Origin: Diaporthe sp. PMI_573
Lineage: Eukaryota; Ascomycota; Sordariomycetes; Diaporthales; Diaporthaceae
Direction: 5' to 3'
Assembly: GCA_021399435.1 (NCBI GenBank)
Contig: JAJTUP010000061.1
Coordinates: forward strand, 275,848-339,847
Length of the DNA: 64,000 nt
Positions within the stretch are counted from its first letter, which is position 1. The number at the start of each line of letters is the position of its first letter. Shown here piece after piece: positions 20,497-31,528 of the stretch. A program made the position numbers and the translations under genes. The notes under the pieces were generated by a model, which saw nothing but the letters and a program-made list of their open reading frames with translations, made no database searches and was not told the origin of the DNA.

Positions 20497-21560
20497 GCCT
20501 GGCGGAACCCTTGCCTGGTCCTCGACAGTTTGTCACTCACCCCGACAACTAGAGCGACGCCATCAAGTTGAGTACTGCTGATCATTGCGTTGTCGCTATT
20601 GCGAGCTGAGTCTAGCGAGATGGGTGGTGAGGTAGCTGTAGATGGGTTGAGGCTGTGGATTAGAGAGATGAGATCAGGACCAGCGACAACCTTGGAAGGA
20701 AGATATGGCTGCAGAAACCATACATTATGTACCCAGTATTCCCAGTCCCACTTGGATCCTCCCAACTGGTGCTCATATGGTGGTTGAGCGTCAAAGGTTG
20801 TAGCTGAGGAACCAACAGCCACAATGTAATTAACCCCATGAAGTGACCCAGTTCCGTGGCACCATTGCTAAAGCCAAGACCAAAGGTGCAGTTGGTTGTC
20901 TTCTGCCTTGCGACCCGACCGATGCAAGCCTCACGTTGTACCGTTACATTGCGCATCACCAACTGAGCCAACATGCATCGGATCGTCATTGTCGATCGGA
21001 CCAGATGTTCTTTGCCTTGCCCCTGATCCCTGAAGGCGTGCACATAGGAAACGTCACAGAGTAAAAGCTCACCAATTTTTCCAGGTTGACTAAGACGAAA
21101 TTCATATGGATACAATTCTTCGCATTCAGGAGTGTGGTGCTTTGCCAGCGATGTTTCGAGTTCGAGCGAAAAGTCGGGCGGGAACTGGCATTCGCATGCA
21201 AGCAGTCTGATCTCCTACTGCATCGTGTACAATCGTCTGGTATCCTTGGAACGCAGCAACCTTTGCAAACATTAATACTTTATTGATATATCGTACATAC
21301 AGGAAGGGTATCCCAATAGCTGGGATTGCGTCGGGTATCTCCTTCCTGTCCTTCGTGCACCTGATGGCGAGGAACTAGCATTCCTTCGAACACAACGGTG
21401 CTCGGATCATAGCCGGACCAGTGTCATCGAGCTGTTGCGGTAGTCACCAGCCAGCAGGTCTTCGGCACGCATCCACCCATTTCGGACCTCTTCGACGAGT
21501 ACACGCCAGTCTCGGCAGCAGCCTCCTCGACCTCGCTCCGTTTCTTCACACCCAGAAAGC
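20497..21560. other. no recognised gene
   Basis: About 1 kb with several open minus-strand frames, for example at 20457-20822 and 20660-21115. They contain Trp-rich phrases such as WDWEYWVHNVWFLQP, but none matches a family I know. They may be a broken unknown gene. Confidence 0.3.
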
Positions 21561-23028
21561 TCAGAAGTAGCTCTTGGCCTGGTACTGCGGCTGCATGTCG
21601 CTATTTGGAGTGACACTGGCGCGAAGCTCGTGGTCCACGTGGTGGTCGACGGTGATGACGATGTGTTCGCGTTCGCTATCAGTCCGGTCCCGGATCTTCT
21701 GGGGCTTTCCCATGTCCCTCAATTCGGTGGAGTGTGTATTTTGTGTCGACTTCTGCTGCATCGATCCCTTGATCGACTTGAACAGGGCACGCAGCATGGG
21801 CAGGGAGCCGGCGATGAGGGCCAGGTCGCATTCGCAGATTGTCCAGAGGATGATGTCGCCGATGCCCTCTGCATAAGTGATTTGATGGTCAGCAACTCAT
21901 ATGAAGGCGACGTCTTCGTTGACTGTTCGAATTCTTCGCAGAGCCGGGGATGGAAGACGTACCTAAATAGTTCGAAGTAGCGAAATATGCCTGCGCAAAG
22001 GGAAGACGCGCGATAGTGGCGATGGATGCCAAGACACCAAGGGACAGGATGCTGATGATGGCGGTCTTCTTTTGCTTGGTCATCTGAACACCCTTGAGCA
22101 TGAGGAATGGCAGCAAGGAGGTGAGGACATCGGTGACGAGGTTGAAGGCCGAGATGATAAACGTGATGCTGACGGTGATGGTGCTAGACAGGCATGTCCC
22201 TTTGACCTCACCCCACGTGGCTGCTATAGGCTGGCATTGCAAGAGGACGTAAAAGTCGACGAAGATGGTGGACACGACCGAGATGCTGATGAGGACCCAG
22301 AGTGTGGTGCGATGCCATTTGACTACGGCGATTCGGAGCAGCGTCAGGCAGATGCTGACTTTGATGAAGACGAAACCGCTGAGGAAAAAGACCTGCCACA
22401 AGAAGACACTCTTCCAAAACACCAATGTTAGTATCACGAGACATTAAGCGAGGCAAGAACATTTGGAGCGTCAACGGAATGGATAGGTACCTTGATTCCC
22501 TCCATATAAATTGGTCCAGTTGGACCGCCTGGGATCAGCGCATCCGGACTTCCGAGTCCTGTGTGAGTACCTGTAGCATTTTTACTATTTTCCAATCATT
22601 CGGTACACCGTCCCACAAGGTGGGAGTCTGATTCTGGGGCAAGCTCTTTCTTGCTATGCACGGGGAATGGCAATACAAAAGCAGTGGATAACAACCTCGA
22701 GATAAGAATGAAATGATATGAAAGTACTTACCATAGATGACCACAGAGTTGTGGACCATGTTAATCAACTGTACGCGTCAGGCTCAGCGGGTACGTCGTA
22801 GCAGTGCGGCGTAGCAGTGGAACAGATGTGGATGAAGAATGCATGAGAGAGACTTACCCATCCAATGCACATCAGCCAGTCTTCCAAGCTGAACTGGTTC
22901 AAACTGAGTCGCGCGTAGACTCGAAGACCCAGAACGATCGTAGACAGAATAGAAAAAGCCAACGCAACGCCATAGATGTTAGCCGCAAGCCCAGTGGGCG
23001 TGATGGGATGCCAGCCCGCTGGAGCCAT
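21561..23028 (-). CDS. rhodopsin-domain fungal integral membrane protein, five exons
   Basis: Coding segments on the minus strand: 23028-22858, 22768-22732, 22570-22491, 22410-21963 and 21868-21561. They total 1044 nt, giving 347 residues. All introns are GT..AG and every junction keeps phase. The protein starts MAPAGWHPITPTGLAANIYG and has about seven hydrophobic helices, including LSLNQFSLEDWLMCIGW, SGFVFIKVSICLTLLRI, CQPIAATWGEVKGTC, ITFIISAFNLVTDVL and SLGVLASIATIARL. It ends in a hydrophilic tail from about residue 270 (STQNTHSTELRDMGKPQ to YQAKSYF). This is the large fungal rhodopsin-domain family (PF20684 type), which lacks a clear retinal Lys; its roles are mostly unknown. The gene appears fully intact. 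Confidence 0.85.
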
Positions 23029-24272
23029 CTTAGGTTTCGGTTATGGCCTTTCAAGGTGCCGTCAATAAAGGAGTGAAGGGGGGAGAGAAATCATCCGGTC
23101 TGGGGGATCCGAACCTTCGGGTTCGAGCGAGTCGACCGGGTGATATTTAAGACTGCCCTGAGCACCCCTCCACATGGCTCTGGCACGAACTACAAACCCT
23201 TCTGAGCCCAATGAGGACACCTAAATTTCGGAATCGCTCTCCAATACGGGGGTTTTCGACAAGGAGGGAATGCTTCATGTCAGGGGTACAGAACAAGCAC
23301 AGGACCCGAGGATCCTGAACGGGAACCCATGGATACGAATCCATGATTGGTCTATCGCAATAACCCGCGAAGCTTTCCTGCTCTCGGAGTCGCCTCGTGG
23401 CCTTGGAACTGGTCCCTGGTGCGAGTGCAAGACGCGGCCCGGCCAAATGTGACCTGTCGCCAAGCGAATGCAGGACTGCGGCGCGGGATGCGCAGTTGGT
23501 TGTAGCCGACCAAAGTAATGTGGCGACCTGACTCGCCTGTCCAACCAACACGCCCCTGCATGTCCAAATTGAGCAGGACCCTCGCTATTAAGTGGACTCA
23601 TCTGCCCATGTTATGTTGGCTGGAAAAGAAACGATTCTGAGTCGTCAGCTGACCACAACGGATGCCGCCGTTCTTCCAAGACGTCGCCGAGAGCCTAGTG
23701 GGATCTTATCTGCAGGTAAAGATCCGTGGTGTCCTTGCGGGCAATTTTAAGTGCCGAAGACTTGGGATAAACCTTAACTAGACACTTGGCTATGTATGGG
23801 GGCCCGGGGCGGATCGCCCTGACTGTCAAGAGGAGGCACCCCCAGACACACGCGCACCGACCGCCGGCCACCCAATCCGCCTGTCCACTTATGTGGGACT
23901 CTGTCGGTTCGGAAAACTGAATGTATCATCCCAAGTGGATTATTGCGTGGATTCTCAGGACTTCGAAGACCACCACATGCGATTTGAAACGTATGCCTCA
24001 GGGGCCAAAGACGCATTATTTTTCCAATTCAAAAGACCAGTCTTCCTTGGCACCCGACTACTTGAGTCTCGCTTGAACCATTTGCCGGTGCTGACTCTGT
24101 TCCTGCTGTCTGTGCTGACTTTCTCATCTCACTACTATTGCTTACTTTGGTATTGTTGTTGTCAGTCCTGACTCTATTCGGGCTGTCCCATCCGCTGTCC
24201 TGGTTTAATTTGCACTCGGTTCCATATATCTCGTCGGAGTCTTTTGTTGGATCCGCAACAATTCATCACACA
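23029..24272. other. intergenic, probable divergent promoter region
   Basis: No gene recognised over 1.2 kb. It separates the divergent rhodopsin-domain gene and the SDR first exon. The 24060-24270 part has CT- and TTG-rich leader-like sequence. Confidence 0.35.
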
Positions 24273-24324
24273 ATGTCGTACGAAGTCAAGGGAAAGTTCG
24301 CCCTGGTCACAGGCGCTGGCAGTG
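24273..24324 (+). pseudogene. short-chain dehydrogenase first exon
   Basis: ATG 24273 gives MSYEVKGKFALVTGAGSG and is followed by GTACGG, a donor at 24325. GKFALVTGAGSG is the start of the Rossmann TGxxxGxG nucleotide-binding motif of SDR enzymes. The remaining exons are not found. The hAT-derived region begins about 60 bp later, so the transposon probably disrupted or replaced the gene. Only the first 17-18 residues can be assigned. Confidence 0.5.
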
Positions 24325-24379
24325 GTACGGATCCCTCACTCCTTTTTGCCCCATTCATCATTACGCGTATCCAGGCTGG

Positions 24380-24500
24380 CGATCAATTCCACCTCCACCT
24401 CCACCATTTCAATATTGTTGAAGTGGAAGGCCCGTGCGTCAATTCAATCAATTCAATCTCGCCTCGACGTTGACAGCCTCGATTCCATCGCGATGGCTTC
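24380..24500. repeat. TCCACC/GTTGA-rich region left of second hAT
   Basis: The region holds CCACCTCCACCTCCACC, then TCAATTCAATCAATTCAATC and repeated GTTGA/TCAAC words. With the right-hand CCATTCCACC array it brackets the decayed hAT. Confidence 0.45.
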
Positions 24501-24735
24501 AACGTTGACCACCGGTTGAAACGGTTGAGAACGGCGGTGGTCCAGGGTAGCATTCGCAGCCCCGTAAGTCGCGTCCGTCGGACTTTGTCACTGGTACTTT
24601 CCACTTCGAACTATTTGCATATGCATCAATGTACTCGGTACTTAAGCCTCGCGAACGCGTGTGCGCCGCGTTCCCTGTCACCACGCGGAAAATAAACCCT
24701 TCAACAAAACATTGCATCCCTTTCCTGCAGCCAAA

Positions 24736-27434
24736 ATGGATACCAACGTACCTACGAAGCGCCGGCGAGCTTCGGACAGCAACTCAACCAACGCACCGTT
24801 TACGAACTTGGATTCTTTGCCAGATGAATGGAAAATCTTTCCATGGAACAAGTTCCCGGCCTTTACGATTTCTGAGCGTGCTGGCAGGCAGACGTCCTGG
24901 GTCTGGCAGCATGGTTTTGACATTCAACGTAACGATTCTCCCACCGAGAGGAAATGGGTTTGCAAGCCTTGCCTCAAGAAGCCGAAGTCTAGAACGTCAG
25001 ACTACTCCGCCGTTGGCACCCAGAATATCGAGAAGCATCTATTCAGAGAACACAAGCTCGTCGACGGGACCGGGAAGAGGCCGCCCGCTCTTGGGAAGGG
25101 GATGAGGGAGAAGACTCCCTCAAGGAATATCGTGGAGATGCTGAATCTCAACACTTCAGACCCTAAAGAGCAAGCTATCGCGAACGCTCTCATCTAACGC
25201 TTCGATAGGGACCACTTTCAGAGACTGCTTCTCGAGTGGGTGGTCGACGCTAACGTCTCTTTTCGCCAGCCCGAGCATTGCCGGCTTCGACGTATATTCG
25301 AATACCTGAACCCATCGGTTGCAGCGACGAATGCCCATATCTCCCACGATACCGTTCGAAGGCGAATTGTCGACCTTCATCTCCGACAAAAGACGCGCAT
25401 AATCGACCACTTGAGGAGTGTCCCAGGTCAAATCCATATTGCATTCGATGGTTGGCGCTCAAGGAATCGGCACGCTCTATATGGGATTGTCTGTTTTTAT
25501 ATTGATAAAAATTGAGTCCCGTCGAAGCTGGTCCTTGGCCTGCCGGAGTCGAAGAATTGCCATTCAGGGGAGAATATTGCAGCCCAGATCCTCGAGATCT
25601 TAGAGAGCTATGAGATACTCGATAGGGTGGGGTACATCACACTTGACAACGCTGGCAATATGGATACAGCAACGGAGGAGATTGCGGGGGCGCTGGGTTT
25701 CGATCCGAAGAAACGGAGAGTGCGATGCTTCGGCCACGTCCTCAACTTGGTGGTAAAAGCTCTGTTGTTTGGGCACAAGGCCGAGGCTTTCGAAGCAGAG
25801 ATTGATGGGGAGTCTGGGTTTGGCGCTGCCCAGCACGAAATCTGGCGAAAGAAAGGCCCCATCGGAAAGCTCCACAACCTGGTCCATTGGATCCATCGGT
25901 CCGACAAGCTGACGTACCATCTCCGTGCGCTACAGGAAGAATTCTTTCAACATTCAGACAACCCGAAGGTTCGAGCAAGGAAGCCTGTCGACGTTGTCCG
26001 CGATAACCAGACTCGCTGGTTGTCGACTCTGTATATGATGCGGCGCGGTCTCATGTTGCGTCCGTTTCTCGAAGACCTAGTTGAGAAGGTCACACTTGAA
26101 TTCAACAAGGAATGTCGCAACGGGGTTAGAAGGAGGGAAGAGATGCCCCTCTGTCTCCGGGAGGAGAGTCTTCTTTGCGAGAAAGATTGGAAAGTTATTG
26201 AGTTGATGGACAAGATGCTCCTTGACTTTGAGGAGGCACTCCGGATGCTTGAAGGCGACGCCCAGAACCGGGTGCGAAAAGGAGGCCGTATTGAGGCATA
26301 CGGCAATATGTGGGACGTTGCCTCAACCTACGAATTCCTGATGGACAGTCTAGAGGAGTGGAAAGCAGCAGCAGAGAACTACCCGGATCCGGAGCACTTC
26401 AAGATAAACATCAACCTGGGGTGGGATAAGTTGAACGAGTACTATGCGAAGCTGGACGAGACGCCAGCGTACTATGTTTCCTTAAAGGACATTTCGCTAC
26501 TTTATCATGGGATCGTCTGAGATCCAGAGATCGCAAGGAGCGTAGGGCCCTTCAAAATCCGTAAGATAAAACGATGTCCATAGACGCATGGCTTGAGTAC
26601 CGGTAGAGGTGTGTGTGTGTGGGGAACCACAGCACAGCACGCGTGCGACCCGAGCCCAAGGCTTGATCGCCCTGCCTGACTTTCGCATGGTATTACAACC
26701 TCTTGGATGAGACACCGGTCTATTATGCCGCAATCGCTCTACATCCTGCCTTCCGATGGGACTATATCGAGGACATATGGAGAGGTCGTTCGGACTGGAT
26801 CATCAAGGCCAAGGATCTTGTACAAGAGCTTTGGGAGTCCACGTACAGGGAAATGCCGATCTCCGTTGAGGAAAGGTCTAGGCCGAAACGGAAATACCCG
26901 CGAATCTTCGAGTCGGAGATGGACAAGTACGAGAGAGACTGGCGAGAGGAATCGAGCAGTCAATTCGGAAGTCCGGCAGTAGCGAACCTTGGTGATGAGT
27001 GGCAACAATGGCAGCGATCTCGTGAGTTTGGGGACCACGAGGTGATGGACGCATTGGCGTATTGGCACAGGAAGCGGGCAACTTACCCCCGGCTAGCTCA
27101 AATGGCCCTTGATATATACGCTGTGGTGCCTATGAGCGCTGACGTGGAGAGGCTCTTTTCAGCCTGTGGTCAGATGCTCAGTCCTCTGAGGAACCGATCC
27201 GAGGCAAATACGATATCGATCGTACAGACGTTGCGGAATTGGATCCAGATGGGCCATATCTCATCAACAGAATCGTTTCTTGACGGGCCGGCGGAGGTGC
27301 GAGGACAGACAATCAGGGAAGCAAAAGACATTAGTCTGGGAGGAGGAGTTCCAACTATGGCTGTAGATCACGATCTTGACCTCGATCAGGACGTCCCGGA
27401 TGCTCCTGAAGTAGCAGCGCCTATACCACAATAG
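24736..27434 (+). pseudogene. hAT transposase, nonsense codons and internal insertion
   Basis: All in one frame: a BED finger (SWVWQHGFDIQRNDS, with KWVCKPCLKK and HLFREHK), in-frame TAA at 25195, then FDRDHFQRLLLEWVVDANVS and HIAFDGWRSRNRHALYG. A TGA at 25513 is followed by YITLDNAGNMDTA and DNQTRWLST. Near 26480 about 200 bp of foreign sequence interrupts the gene. The phrase LDETPAYY before it and LDETPVYY after it are duplicates. The C-terminal domain continues with VVPMSADVERLFSACGQM and ends at 27434. The TAA is compatible with CAA and the TGA with TGG, both C:G to T:A changes as expected from RIP. Protein organisation matches the intact hAT at 2710 but the sequence is clearly different. 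Confidence 0.85.
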
Positions 27435-27454
27435 GAAGGCGACAGGGGTTGCAA

Positions 27455-27610
27455 TTAGCGTCCACCGCGTCCATTCCACCGTCCATCCATCCACTGAAGT
27501 GCCTGGTGGATCCATTCCACCAGGAAATTGCTTACATAAGTCCACCATCCATTCCACCAGACCCCTTGGTGGATGGAGTGGAGTGGATGACCACTCTGGT
27601 CTGAAGCCGC
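27455..27610. repeat. CCATTCCACC subterminal array, right of second hAT
   Basis: Three copies of CCATTCCACC plus many TCCA, TGGTGGAT and GAGTGGAGTGG words lie within 150 bp directly after the transposase stop. The outer end CCACTCTGGTCTG may be the terminal repeat (CAGACCAGAGTGG when read inward). No matching left terminus was proved. Confidence 0.5.
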
Positions 27611-27897
27611 GAGGGTGAAATGGCCGAACTCGCCCACAAACACTCGCTGGTTGGTGCAGAAGGTGGCAACTTCGGTCAAGCTTGCCATATAACTCAGATT
27701 CGGTCCGAGAATGACCTGAGGATCTGTAGGACTTCAAAATAGAGATCCGATTTCGGTAGATTGTACGTGCCGTACATGAGCTTCTTTCGAGACTCCCGGT
27801 GTGCGTTTCGTTAGCGAACCCTTGGTTTTTGCGGTGCTTTCACATACAACCAAGTTAACAGAAAACACTGGAAACCCATCCAACGCTAGACATTGAA
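27611..27897. other. short gap, no gene
   Basis: No coding support between the hAT right end and the nuclease-like fragment. Confidence 0.3.
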
Positions 27898-28365
27898 TTA
27901 CTTGACCTTTGCCTTCCCTGCCACCATCCCTAGACGCTCCACCACTGATTTCATAAACGGCCCTAAACCCCAAAGGCCGATATTATTGAGTCTAACCACA
28001 AAGTCCTCCCCTTGCTCCAGCAACAGCGCATTACAACTGTCCAAAAGCTTCGATCCGAACATGCGCACACCATCTTCAACTACAGTCCAGTGGCCCCAGA
28101 GCTCGTGGATGGGGCCTTGGGTGCAGATGGTGAAGAAGAGCGGGGGTTCGGTGTTCGAGGTTGTGGGCAGAGCATCGGAACTTGTTGCGCCGCGATTTAC
28201 CAGGTTATCAAGATCAAGCTGTATCTTGAGTCCACAAGCCCCGGAAACCGAAGCTTGGTTCTCTGCCTCGAAGATTTGTTTGCCGGTCGAGTAGGCCTTG
28301 CCCTCAACAACAGCAAATGGGAAGGCGAGATCTAAGGCGCGTGGGGCGGGTACTGGGATCAACAT
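27898..28365 (-). pseudogene. PD-(D/E)XK nuclease-like fungal protein, C-terminal part
   Basis: The 155-residue minus-strand frame reads LAFPFAVVEGKAYSTGKQIF, EAENQASVSGACGLKIQLDL, then PPLFFTICTQGPIHELWGHW and a final FMKSVVERLG. The pattern of a hydrophobic strand, VVEGK (E-x-K), then the helical EAxNQAxxSGA and a later IHELWxHW strand, matches fungal proteins with a PD-(D/E)XK-like fold. Full proteins are 350-500 residues, so the N-terminal half is missing and the upstream frame has a stop. Nuclease activity is not established for these proteins. Some are repeat-associated. Moderate confidence in family, low in function. Confidence 0.5.
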
Positions 28366-28652
28366 TGGTTGCTATTGTGTATCCCAATACCGAGGGTTTT
28401 TGCCATTATTCGACAACCAAAAATCTGACCAAATCCCACCACATCGCCCCGGGGTCGATCACAGCATCCCGTTGGAAGCTGGCCTAGACTAGCTGCGCAG
28501 CATCCCGAAAACCTTTCTTCCGTAAATAATTTCTTCTGCGAACGTAAATCTCAGGACCTCTAGGGTTTCTTGCTCCTAGCCTCAGCGGTCTCCAGATCAA
28601 CTTACACAACTCGTAATTGCAGGCTGCCCGATCTGAAAGTTAATGTAATTGT
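28366..28652. other. no gene; spacer between two minus-strand ORFs
   Basis: A 290-bp stretch with stops in all frames. If the ORF at 28653 were the N-terminal half of the nuclease-like gene, a damaged middle would lie here, but nothing supports that directly. Confidence 0.25.
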
Positions 28653-29186
28653 CTAAGCATCTTTAATTGCAACTAATGCGTCTTTGGACGTGCAGACTTC
28701 GAGTTGAAGGCTTTGTTGCGGTGTGCTTGGTCGAAATAGGGTAAAGGAGCACCACCGAATACGATCCACGGGTACAAAACTGTCGCCCGCATAGCTCCAG
28801 TCAATTCGAGGCCTCCTTAGGAGTGTATTGGCGGTACGTTGAGGAATCCGCTTGCGATTGTGCAGAACGACAGCTCTGTCTGCTTCGGGGCACTGTTTCT
28901 CAAAGAGTTCCGAATATCTTCGGAGGTGCTTGTATTCCCCAAGCAGATAATGAAACAAGAGCTGTTGCTGCTGAAGTTTCAACGAGTTGAAGTCATGGCT
29001 GGGTTTCTTGCTGTATACAAGCCGTTCAAGCTGCTTCGCGGGCAGCTCGCCAGTTGCAATTCTTTGCCTCTTGGGACCAGGCACGCCATCAGGAATGGAC
29101 TCAACCTGATCGTCCTGGGCATTTCCATGACGAGTCAACGTAGAACTAGGCGCGTAGCGTTTCATTTTGCGGACAGGTGTTTTCAT
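28653..29186 (-). CDS. uncharacterised ORF, basic N-terminus and helical middle
   Basis: A 177-residue ORF starting MKTPVRKMKRYAPSSTLTRH, with a basic nuclear-signal-like patch (GPKRQRIATGE). It continues with a helical segment (LKLQQQQLLFHYLLGEYKHL), then RRPRIDWSYAGDSFVPVDRI. The composition looks like a real protein but no family is recognised. It could be the N-terminus of the downstream nuclease-like fragment, or an independent gene. Confidence 0.35.
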   Translation of the reverse strand: MKTPVRKMKRYAPSSTLTRHGNAQDDQVESIPDGVPGPKRQRIATGELPAKQLERLVYSKKPSHDFNSLKLQQQQLLFHYLLGEYKHLRRYSELFEKQCPEADRAVVLHNRKRIPQRTANTLLRRPRIDWSYAGDSFVPVDRIRWCSFTLFRPSTPQQSLQLEVCTSKDALVAIKDA

Positions 29187-29675
29187 AAGAAAATAGTTCG
29201 ATCAGGGTGCATCTGAAGCAGCAATTGATTGTTAGGGGTGCCTAGAGTTTGGCCGCTTTATATAGTTTTTGTGAGGGCTTTGAGACCCGAAGCGGGAAGG
29301 ACTAGTCTCTATGAAAATGAATAGGGATATTCGCACAGACAAAAACAGCTGCTACACACACTATTCAAGAATAGGGATATTCGCACACACTCAATTCTCC
29401 TTGGAATTGGAAGATGCAGATGGAAGATCCCGCGAGAGACCTCGCCAGTATGCTTCGGCTCACCCAATCAAGCTCAAGCTTCGCCCCTGGAACCTGTGAA
29501 GAGGCCTTGAGAAGTTCCCACTCCCGCTGCAAAGCCTCCATCCATTCTTATTATGGGATACTATGGCCTTGCATAAAATCAACGACCAGACCACAGCGAC
29601 GAGCGACTATTTGAGCCGATACTTATCTAATTTCTGGAAAACGTGGCGCTACCAACGAGCGTATCGGTAGCCAAA

Positions 29676-29890
29676 TGTGGCGGTTGTCACCACTAGACGG
29701 GCTGACACCACCACAGGGTGCTGGCAGGGGGGCTGGCCCCTGCGACAGGCACGGACCACGGTTATTAAACTTCTCCAACGCGTCGCACATCGCGAGTTTC
29801 TTTTCTTTCTTCTCCTCTCCTCAAGCTTAGAATCTTCGTACATAGTGCCAATACAACAGCTTCCAAGCTGGACATTGCTGGCCGTGACAC
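29676..29890 (+). repeat. dispersed repeat copy 2, possible solo LTR fragment
   Basis: Begins TGTGGCGGTTGTCACCACTA at 29676 and matches 14653-14864 inverted. Differences are mostly transitions and single-base gaps. Flanks differ at the two loci, so this is an independently inserted repeat. It contains AACGCGTCGCACATCGCGAG and TTATTAAACTTC, plausible promoter-like content for an LTR. Confidence 0.6.
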
Positions 29891-30348
29891 CAAACAACCG
29901 CAAAGCCTTTACAAAGGATTTAGAACATATATGCATGCGAGACAGGGAATTAGTGAAGCGTGGTATTTATGATAGTTGGACGATATCGATGATGTTTACG
30001 TCTTGTGCATATCGACTTTCAATGCTCAGAGGTTGATGACTATATATAAGATAATTCCGATTCCTCTATTTTAGTCACCTTGGCTGATTATTGCGACCTT
30101 GGCCTGAAACAGACTTCCAATCTCTTTTCGATCTATATGCGAGAGTTGTGGTTCCACTGCGATTATTTAATCCTCTTGACACCATAGCGATCAATAAAGA
30201 ACGGGTTCCTTATTACACTGTAGGAGCCTTGTCGTGACAAGGCTGTGTAGCGTGGCAAGTACACTACGAGGTCCTCTGCCAGGAAGAGGCTTTGAATGCC
30301 ACGAGGTGCGAGAGCATAGACACAACGGCCGCTCCGTAATTCCAGCTC

Positions 30349-30945
30349 CTACTCATCGAATAGAGATTCGCTACCACAGTCGTCTTCCTGGCTTTCCTCG
30401 TTGCCATCTGGCTTGGGACCAACTCCACCTCCTGAGGTCCTATCGCCCCACTTGGACAATTTGTGGCAGGCTTGGACAAAGTCAGCGTAGTTCTCTGGCA
30501 GAACGAGTTGAACAGCCAGCTTGCTCTCGATTGACGGCTGAAGTCCACGTCGCAGCTGGAGGATTTTCAGATCATCAGACCACGTTATCCCTGCTGCCCG
30601 AAGCGCTTGCTCAAATCGGGACAAGTAGTTCGCAAATGGCTCGTTTGAACCCATCCTTAGATTTCTAACGTGGTCGTGGGTTTCCCGCATGTTTGGTCTC
30701 GTCCAGAGTTTCACGTGGTCCAATAGGTCGTTATAGTCGTAGTTATTGGTGATATTGGCCATTTCGACCAGTGAGAGGGCTTGCGCTTTCATGGCGGAGT
30801 CTATTTGGCCAAAGACAAAAAAGAAAGTGGTCTTTTCCGCTGCATTGTCGAGATTGTTTTTCAGAGTAATTGTATCATGTTGTAATTTGGCTAGCCGCTG
30901 GTCCTGATCAAGTCTCCACTGTTCAAGTGAAATCGGTACAGCCAT
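30349..30945 (-). pseudogene. retrotransposon Gag-like fragment
   Basis: A 198-residue minus-strand ORF (ATG 30945). The central part reads MGSNEPFANYLSRFEQALRA, AGITWSDDLKILQLRRGLQP, SIESKLAVQLVLPENYADFV and ACHKLSKWGDRTSGG. This is the capsid-like helical layout of fungal Ty3/Gypsy Gag (SF-xxYLxxFE ... LRRGLxPxI). No zinc knuckle, protease or reverse transcriptase follows, so it is a relic or a domesticated-length Gag. The surrounding 30950-31450 region is very AT-rich. The ORF itself is unbroken. Confidence 0.65.
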
Positions 30946-31528
30946 CTCGTTCTCGTTATAGGTATTTATAAATTATATTTGTAATTTATTGACAGCACAG
31001 CAGTAGACGTAAGGAGTCTACAATACATTTTAATGGACGAGACTTGTTTCCTGTAGAGTTCGCATATTATATAGGAAATTATATATAGTATGGCAGTATA
31101 GTACTTTACAGCACAGCCAAACTCATAAGTATTTAAAGTTCTTTGTACAGTACAGTATTATAAGTATTTAGAGACTTTGTAATCGTGCGAGTCACTTGTG
31201 TGGACTTGGGTTAGGTCCTTTTTTGCCATTTCCTATAATTGGTCTAGGACTTGTAAACTTATATGATTTGTAAGAGGTCCGCCACATGGTACGACATCTT
31301 ATGAAGTTTTTGTAATCAAGGCAGGTACTTCGTGTACGAATGAGAGGAACAAAGTTGTGGGTCTTTCGATTTGTACCCTACATGCATAACCCAACATAGA
31401 GGCCGCAAATAGTAGCAACTTCAATTACAAAAGCTGGGCAACTTTTATATAAGATTCAAGAAAAGGGCATGGAATCCCACTTTCCTCTTTCATCTTCCTC
31501 GTTGTAATATACCAGCATAAACTACACA
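30946..31528. other. very AT-rich stretch; upstream of methyltransferase
   Basis: TA-rich sequence (TATTTATAAATTATATTTG and similar) with stops in all frames and no gene. It may be RIP-damaged repeat. The last 100 bp (TCCTCTTTCATCTTCCTCG) is a CT-rich leader for the gene at 31529. Confidence 0.4.

Noticed and set aside
23147..23601. Overlapping minus-strand ORFs upstream of the SDR exon
   Set aside because: No conserved motifs; several frames are open at once, as expected for GC-rich non-coding sequence.
30185..30245. LTR-like end (AATAAAGAACGG ... TTATTACA) and AGCCTTGTC/GACAAGGCT hairpin
   Set aside because: Orientation is opposite to the Gag ORF and no partner LTR or primer-binding site was found, so it was not annotated.
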